Part shown: positions 54,558 through 59,054 of the stretch, piece by piece
Numbering within the stretch: the stretch's first letter is position 1
How the letters are laid out: each line of letters opens with the position of its first letter
DNA from: JASMTM01 sp964441735
Lineage (GTDB): Bacteria; Thermotogota; Thermotogae; Petrotogales; Kosmotogaceae
DNA: 59,054 bases
Direction: 5' to 3'
Assembly (NCBI GenBank): GCA_964441735.1
Contig: CAYTVB010000010.1
Span: forward strand, 1 to 59,054
Notes under the pieces: generated by a model
Told to the model about the DNA's origin: nothing
The model's input: only the letters and a program-made list of their open reading frames with translations
The model's database searches: none
Program-made: the position numbers and the translations under genes

Positions 54558-54585
54558 TTGTCATAAAACAAAAAAATTGTATAAT
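54558..54585 (+). promoter_or_regulatory. Promoter of the sugar-binding protein gene
   Basis: -35 TTGTCA (54558-54563), 16-base spacer and consensus -10 TATAAT (54580-54585). A small stem-loop CTCCC-AAAA-GGGAG (54596-54609) lies in the leader. An own promoter fits strong expression of the binding protein. Confidence 0.75.
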
Positions 54586-54634
54586 TATTATTGAACTCCC
54601 AAAAGGGAGAATCTCTCGAAAGGGGTGATTTTAC

Positions 54635-55870
54635 ATGAAAAAACTTCTTATACTATCTGTTTTCTTATTGATAGGTCTGATGGCTTTATCTGCTTCAGGT
54701 AAACTTGAAATATTCAGCTGGTGGACTGCTGGAGGTGAAGAAGAAGGTTTATTCGCCCTCTATGATGTTTTCCACGAACATTATCCTGATGTGGAAATTA
54801 TTAACGCTACGGTCGCTGGCGGCGCAGGCACAAACGCCAAGGCTGTTTTAAAAACAAGAATGCTTGGAGGTAACCCGCCTGACTCATTCCAGGTGCACGC
54901 AGGCGCAGAACTCAATGATACTTATGTGGTAACCGGTTTAATGGAACCTATAACTCCTTTCTTTGAAGAATGGGGAATAATGGATAAATTCCCAAAAGAC
55001 ATTCTCGACATTTGTAGCTATGAAGGTGAAGTATATTCAGTACCGGTTAATATCCACAGAGGCAATGTTATGTTCTACAACAAAGATATAATTGAAGAAG
55101 TCGGAATAGATACTATACCTACAGCATGGCCTGAATTCATTGAAACGCTGAAGAAGATAGAAGAAACAGGATATATACCTCTTGCACTTGGAGACAAGAA
55201 CAAATGGACAGCATCACATCTATTTGAAAGCGTACTTCTCGGTATACTTGGACCATATCAGTACAATGGACTATGGGACGGAAGAGTTTCATTTGAAAAT
55301 GAAGGCGTAAAAAAAGCACTAGAGGTATTTAAGGAACTCATGAACTATGTTAACAATGACCACTCTGCCCTAGCATGGCAGGATGCAACAAGACTTCTGT
55401 ACGAGAAGCAGGCTGCGTTCAATGTTATGGGTGACTGGGCTGAAGGATACCTTAAAAGTCTTGGCTGGAACCCTGAAGAAAACTTCGGATGGATGGCATT
55501 ACCGACCACAAGAGGATCCTTCATGATAGTGAGTGACACATTTGGACTGCCCAAGAACGCGCCAAATAGAAGTAACGCAATCCGATGGTTAAAGATTATT
55601 TCTTCCGTAGAAGGTCAGGATGCATTTAATCCTATTAAAGGTTCTATACCTGCCAGGGTAGATGCAAATAAAGAGCTTTACGATGTTTATCTAAGATGGT
55701 CAATGGATGACTTTGCAACAAATGCACTGTGTCCATCCATTGCTCACGGCTCAGCTGCTCCTGAAGCCTTTGCGACTTCTCTTAATGATATAATTAATAG
55801 ATTTATTGCAACAGGAGATGTCGAAGAAGCCTGGAATTCACTAATTTCAGCTGCGGAAGAAAGCCTTTAA
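54635..55870 (+). CDS. ABC transporter sugar-binding protein
   Basis: 411 residues. Signal peptide MKKLLILSVFLLIGLMALSA, then family 1 solute-binding protein: GKLEIFSWWTAGGEEEGL, GNPPDSFQVHAGAEL, YSVPVNIHRGNVMFYN and FNVMGDWAEGYLKSLGW. Cysteines in a lipobox are absent, so the protein is soluble or held by its signal sequence. Similar proteins bind glucose, mannose or oligosaccharides; the GH4/kinase neighbours suggest a glucoside or amino-sugar ligand. ATG start after GGGG at 9 nt. Confidence 0.92.
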   Translation: MKKLLILSVFLLIGLMALSASGKLEIFSWWTAGGEEEGLFALYDVFHEHYPDVEIINATVAGGAGTNAKAVLKTRMLGGNPPDSFQVHAGAELNDTYVVTGLMEPITPFFEEWGIMDKFPKDILDICSYEGEVYSVPVNIHRGNVMFYNKDIIEEVGIDTIPTAWPEFIETLKKIEETGYIPLALGDKNKWTASHLFESVLLGILGPYQYNGLWDGRVSFENEGVKKALEVFKELMNYVNNDHSALAWQDATRLLYEKQAAFNVMGDWAEGYLKSLGWNPEENFGWMALPTTRGSFMIVSDTFGLPKNAPNRSNAIRWLKIISSVEGQDAFNPIKGSIPARVDANKELYDVYLRWSMDDFATNALCPSIAHGSAAPEAFATSLNDIINRFIATGDVEEAWNSLISAAEESL

Positions 55871-55887
55871 AAGATTTAGATTTTATT

Positions 55888-55920
55888 CCTGAGTCCTGAA
55901 TAAGGGCTCAGGTTTTTATT
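55888..55920 (+). terminator. Intergenic attenuator between binding protein and permeases
   Basis: Stem CCTGAG/CTCAGG with an extended, partly G-T paired neck (55888-55912), followed by TTTTTATTT. It lies between the binding-protein gene and the permease genes, so part of the transcripts would end here and give more binding protein than permease. Confidence 0.75.
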
Positions 55921-55930
55921 TAATCGGGAG

Positions 55931-56869
55931 GTGTCAATAATAAGAGGTCAAACCAAGAAAAAATTGCTTGGTTTCATAATACTTTCACCCACGATAGCAG
56001 CGCTGGGTATTTTTGTTTATATATTTATTGGCTGGACCACAAGTGTTTCCTTTTCAAACTGGAACAGTTTTACTGCTTTGTTGAAAGGGGAATACAAATT
56101 TGTTGGTTTCAGTAATTATCTGAAGTTATTTTCTGACCCGCGTTTTCAAACTGACCTCTGGAATACGCTTTATTTTACTGTATTCTTTATTGGTGGATGC
56201 CTATCCATAGGTATCATACTCGCGCTTTTAATAGATAGAGGACTAAAAGGATCGAGGATATTTCAAAATATCTTTCTTTTTCCAATGGCTGTGTCCTTTG
56301 TAATAACCGGTACAGTATGGAGCTGGGTCTTTGCTCCTGGAAATTTTCCAAAGAATCCCCAGGGTTTAAACCTTCTGTTCGGTTTATTTGGAATGGAATC
56401 TCTTCAGTGGAGATGGTATACAAGCACATTTTCAATATTTAATTTCAATGTAGCCTTAATACCGGTAATAATTGCTGCCACATGGCAGCTGTCAGGTTAT
56501 ACAATGGCAATGTATCTTGCCGGTCTAAGAGGAATACCGGAACAACTTGTTGAAGCTGCAAAGGTTGATGGCGCGACAGATTGGCAGGTACTATGGAAAA
56601 TAAAGCTACCCATGTTAAGACCGATTACCTTGAGTGCAATGATAATCCTCGGACATATGTCGTTAAAAATCTTTGCTCTTGTTTATTCAATGACAGGAAG
56701 TGGTCCAAATAACGTTACGGACGTACCTGCAATATATATGTTTGAATCTACTTTCAGATCAAACAAATACGCAACAGGTTCCGCAATAGCAATAATCATG
56801 TTAATCATGGTAGCTGTTATTATGATTCCCTATCTATATTATGCACTTAGAAGGGAAGTGTCCCGATGA
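55931..56869 (+). CDS. ABC sugar transporter permease 1
   Basis: 312 residues. MalF-type permease with six or so membrane segments and the EAA loop: EQLVEAAKVDGATDWQVLWKIKLP at about 213-236. N-terminal part: GFIILSPTIAALGIFVYIFIGW. The coordinate starts at the GTG that overlaps GGGAGG; the position with normal 8-nt spacing (55940) holds the rare codon ATA, so the true start is uncertain. Works with the next gene and the preceding binding protein. Confidence 0.9.
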   Translation: MSIIRGQTKKKLLGFIILSPTIAALGIFVYIFIGWTTSVSFSNWNSFTALLKGEYKFVGFSNYLKLFSDPRFQTDLWNTLYFTVFFIGGCLSIGIILALLIDRGLKGSRIFQNIFLFPMAVSFVITGTVWSWVFAPGNFPKNPQGLNLLFGLFGMESLQWRWYTSTFSIFNFNVALIPVIIAATWQLSGYTMAMYLAGLRGIPEQLVEAAKVDGATDWQVLWKIKLPMLRPITLSAMIILGHMSLKIFALVYSMTGSGPNNVTDVPAIYMFESTFRSNKYATGSAIAIIMLIMVAVIMIPYLYYALRREVSR

Positions 56870-57684
56870 CTTTTAGAAAAAAGATAATTACATATGTTCT
56901 ATTGGGTATTTTTTCGCTATTCTTTTTATTACCCATATATGTTTTGCTGTCAACAAGTTTTAAATCTTTTCAGGAAGTTAGCATGCAAAGGATGTGGTTT
57001 CTGCCAAAAGATTTCTCTTTGAGCGGAATAGTAGAAGCTTTTAACAGATTGAGCCCCAACCTGAAAAATAGTTTTTTTCTAGTTATTCCAGCGGCTCTTA
57101 TTTCGGCTGCAATTGGTTCTCTTAACGGTTATATTCTTTCAAAGGTACACTTTAAAGGATCCAATATACTGTTTTCATTAATTCTTTTTGGTATGTTCAT
57201 TCCTTATCAGAGTATTTTGTTTCCTTTAATAAGCTTTCTACAAGATATAGGACTCTATGGTTCTTTATGGGGTCTAATTATCACGCACATTATTTATGGT
57301 CTTCCCATAACGACATTAATATTCAGAAATTATTACGCTGAAGTACCAAACGAACTTTTAGAAGCTGCGCATATTGATGGAGCTGGCTTAATAAAGGCAT
57401 ATATTAAAGTGCTGTTGCCCATTTCTATACCCGGTTTCGTCGTGGTAATGATCTGGCAGTTTACAAACATCTGGAATGAATTCCTTTTCGCTGTTACTGT
57501 CACCAATGATCCATCAATACAACCAATAACAGTTGCTCTTGTAAATCTTGCTGGTAGCCAGGTCGTTCACTGGAATGTACAGATGTCAGGAGCGATTATT
57601 GCTGCTCTTCCGACACTAATAGTTTATATCGTTCTCGGAAAATACTTTTTGAGGGGATTACTCGCTGGTTCTGTAAAAGCGTAA
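56866..57684 (+). CDS. ABC sugar transporter permease 2
   Basis: 272 residues. MalG-type permease: FFLLPIYVLLSTSFKSFQEV, SKVHFKGSNILFSLILFGMFIPYQ, and EAA loop PNELLEAAHIDGAGLIKAYIKVLLPIS. ATGA overlap with permease 1. No ATPase gene follows; the window shows no MsmK-like protein, so a shared ATPase elsewhere is needed. Confidence 0.93.
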   Translation: MTFRKKIITYVLLGIFSLFFLLPIYVLLSTSFKSFQEVSMQRMWFLPKDFSLSGIVEAFNRLSPNLKNSFFLVIPAALISAAIGSLNGYILSKVHFKGSNILFSLILFGMFIPYQSILFPLISFLQDIGLYGSLWGLIITHIIYGLPITTLIFRNYYAEVPNELLEAAHIDGAGLIKAYIKVLLPISIPGFVVVMIWQFTNIWNEFLFAVTVTNDPSIQPITVALVNLAGSQVVHWNVQMSGAIIAALPTLIVYIVLGKYFLRGLLAGSVKA

Positions 57685-57713
57685 TATTTTCACAGCAGCG
57701 AAATCACACTTCG

Positions 57714-57722
57714 TGGTATAAT
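57714..57722 (+). promoter_or_regulatory. Extended -10 promoter of KamA-like gene
   Basis: TGGTATAAT with TATAAT at 57717-57722 and no clear -35. Transcription would begin near 57729, giving a leader of about 93 bases before the start at 57822. No known riboswitch was recognised in that leader. Confidence 0.55.
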
Positions 57723-57821
57723 ATAGTTGTCTTAGCGAATCAAATGAAACTTCTTTTTTTCTCGCAGAGTATATTATCATGTTGAACTAAAAGACAGATT
57801 ATAGACAAGGAGGTATAAATT

Positions 57822-58910
57822 ATGGGCACTCCAAAATATATCATTGATATTGATAAGGTACCCAAGCTTGATAAGACAACGAAAGAAGAGCTGAAAAAGG
57901 TAACAAATGAATACATGTTCAGAGCCAACGATTATTATCTCGGCCTAATTAACTGGGATGATCCCAATGATCCAATAAGAAGGATAATCATTCCCTCAAT
58001 GGACGAACTGGATGATTGGGGTGATCTTGATGCATCATCTGAAAGCAAATACACTATGGCTAAAGGACTCGAACACAAATATACAGATACTGCTTTGTTT
58101 TTAGTCTCAAAAGTCTGTGGCAGTGTTTGTCGATTCTGCTTCAGAAAAAGACTCTTTAAAACCTACTACAGCAGTGAAGTTCTTACTAAGAAAGATTATG
58201 AACCCGCATTTGATTACATTCGAAATCATGACGAAATTACAAACGTTTTACTTACCGGTGGAGATTCTTTGATAATTGCAACCGATATGCTGGAATGGAT
58301 CATAAGTGAGTTGAGAAAGATTGACCATGTTAAGATAATCAGACTCGGTTCAAAGATGGTTGTTTTTAACCCCTTTAGAATAATAGAAGATGAAAAATTG
58401 CTCAGAATCATTGAAAAATCCAGCACACCTGAAAGAAAAATCTACGTAATGGCTCATGTAAATAGCTTTAAAGAACTTACGCCGGAGTCAAGAAAAGCTT
58501 TTAGATTGTTAAAAGAAGCAGGTGCTGAAACCTGTAATCAGACTCCATTAATTGCTGGAGTTAATGATAGCGTTGATGACCTTGTGAAGCTGTTCCAGGA
58601 GCTTTCGTTCATGGGAGTTCCACCATATTATGTTTTCCAATGCAGGCCAACTAAAGGTAACAGAACCTATTCCGTGCCAATAGAAAAGGGTTATCAGATA
58701 TTCAGCGAAGCCATATCAAAGGTATCCGGACTTGCAAAACGTGCAAGATTTGTCATGTCACACGCAACGGGTAAAATTGAAGTCGCTGGTTTAAATGATG
58801 AAAACATATTTATGAGATACCACAGAGCTGCCAACCCTGAAAACTACAAAAAGTTTATGATATTCAATCGCAATCCCGAAGCAAGATGGCTCGATGATTA
58901 TCTCGTTTAA
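57822..58910 (+). CDS. KamA-family radical SAM enzyme, substrate unknown
   Basis: 362 residues. Radical SAM cysteines C99, C103 and C106 (CGSVCRFCFRKRLF), GGDSL at 146-150, QTPLIAGVNDS near 240-250 and PLP lysine K318 in SHATGKIEVAG, aligned with K337 of clostridial lysine 2,3-aminomutase. The residues that bind the lysine side chain there (D293 and D330) are replaced: the segment reads FQCRPTKGN and FVMSHATGK. So it is likely an aminomutase-type enzyme with another substrate. It is shorter than classical KamA (about 416). ATG start after AAGGAGG. Confidence 0.88.
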   Translation: MGTPKYIIDIDKVPKLDKTTKEELKKVTNEYMFRANDYYLGLINWDDPNDPIRRIIIPSMDELDDWGDLDASSESKYTMAKGLEHKYTDTALFLVSKVCGSVCRFCFRKRLFKTYYSSEVLTKKDYEPAFDYIRNHDEITNVLLTGGDSLIIATDMLEWIISELRKIDHVKIIRLGSKMVVFNPFRIIEDEKLLRIIEKSSTPERKIYVMAHVNSFKELTPESRKAFRLLKEAGAETCNQTPLIAGVNDSVDDLVKLFQELSFMGVPPYYVFQCRPTKGNRTYSVPIEKGYQIFSEAISKVSGLAKRARFVMSHATGKIEVAGLNDENIFMRYHRAANPENYKKFMIFNRNPEARWLDDYLV

Positions 58911-58947
58911 GCAAAAACATAATCACTCTCTTATTAACAATCCAAAC

Positions 58948-58974
58948 AAAAAAGGCCGCCTACCGGCCTTTTTT
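58948..58974 (+). terminator. Terminator after KamA-like gene, probably bidirectional
   Basis: Stem AAAAAAGGCCG/CGGCCTTTTTT with a 5-base loop, so a T-run follows on either strand. It lies between the KamA-like gene and an open frame tail on the minus strand. Confidence 0.9.
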
Positions 58975-58978
58975 ATCA

Positions 58979-59054
58979 TTATTGAGGTTTTTTGCCAATA
59001 TTCAATATCAAACATCCAATCTCATACTTAAAGCTTTTTCTCGTGTTATCGTTT
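58979..59054 (-). CDS. C-terminal tail of an unknown protein (partial)
   Basis: The minus strand is open from the window edge to TAA at 58979-58981, giving about 24 codons ending KYEIGCLILNIGKKPQ. The bidirectional hairpin follows its stop at once, as expected for the end of a gene. Family not recognised; too short for certainty. Confidence 0.35.
   Translation of the reverse strand, partial: NDNTRKSFKYEIGCLILNIGKKPQ

Noticed and set aside
1..59054. CRISPR arrays, insertion sequences, prophage or integrated elements
   Set aside because: No regularly spaced repeats, transposase, integrase or phage genes were found; genes are packed and housekeeping in type.

Overview
The window looks like chromosomal DNA of a thermophilic or mesophilic member of the Thermotogae, probably from the Kosmotoga/Petrotoga side of the phylum. 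This is an inference. It rests on an Omp-alpha-type rod protein (signal peptide, SLH domain, long coiled coil, C-terminal membrane helix), a GH4 glycosidase beside a binding-protein ABC importer, a Na+-type F-ATP synthase c subunit, an IspH-S1 fusion, AT-rich DNA, and very frequent TTG/GTG starts placed about 8 nt after GGAGG. I cannot name a species. No rRNA, CRISPR array, insertion sequence or prophage was seen. Coding density is very high and no stretch over 300 bases lacks a gene.

Layout. (1) 1-11.9 kb, minus strand, one long probable operon: asnS, ruvB, yggT, nadK, phoU, a giant LptF/G-LptD fusion, family 4 UDG, galE, rarA, and a macro-domain gene cut by the window edge. (2) 11.9-13.7 kb, minus: Omp-alpha-like toga protein with its own terminator. 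(3) 13.8-20.7 kb, plus: aspS, cmk, ispH-rpsA fusion, der, plsY. (4) 20.7-37.1 kb, minus: coaX, B12-binding radical SAM protein, folK, lipoprotein, YhcC-type radical SAM protein, RNase P RNA, ychF, tatD, AhpD-like protein, polA, then the complete F1Fo ATP synthase operon (atpZ, atpI, B, E, F, H, A, G, D, C) ending at a hairpin. (5) 37.2-37.6 kb, plus: tRNA-Lys, tRNA-Leu and tRNA-Gly with a clear promoter and terminator. (6) 37.7-47.3 kb, minus: phosphofructokinase of predicted PPi type, AMMECR1 protein, AmmeMemoRadiSam radical SAM enzyme, ApbE, NusG-II-domain protein, Gx transporter, maf, radC, HD protein, deoC, cyclodeaminase-like protein, tgt, and an outer-membrane-like protein. (7) 47.4-49.6 kb, plus: rnr; then a minus-strand ferritin-like protein. 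(8) 50.3-57.7 kb, plus: TPR protein, prepilin peptidase, BadF-type kinase, GH4 glycosidase, and a sugar ABC importer (binding protein and two permeases, no ATPase). (9) 57.8-58.9 kb, plus: KamA-like radical SAM enzyme, a bidirectional terminator, and the probable tail of a minus-strand gene.

How the genes work together. Most are housekeeping: DNA repair and recombination (ruvB, rarA, UDG, polA, radC), translation (asnS, aspS, S1, der, tRNAs, RNase P, tgt), and cofactor or nucleotide metabolism (nadK, coaX, folK, deoC, cmk). The outer envelope is represented three times: the Lpt fusion, the Omp-alpha rod and a beta-rich exported protein. Sugar use is represented by the ABC/kinase/GH4 set, and energy coupling by the probable Na+ ATP synthase and PPi-type PFK.

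Most promising for new biology: the LptF/G-LptD polypeptide with an internal signal-peptidase-like site; a hairpin lying exactly between the Shine-Dalgarno sequence and start codon of the GH4 gene; an internal ribosome binding site in the IspH-S1 fusion; a KamA homologue without the lysine-binding acidic residues; and an AMMECR1-radical SAM pair without Memo beside a flavinylation cluster.
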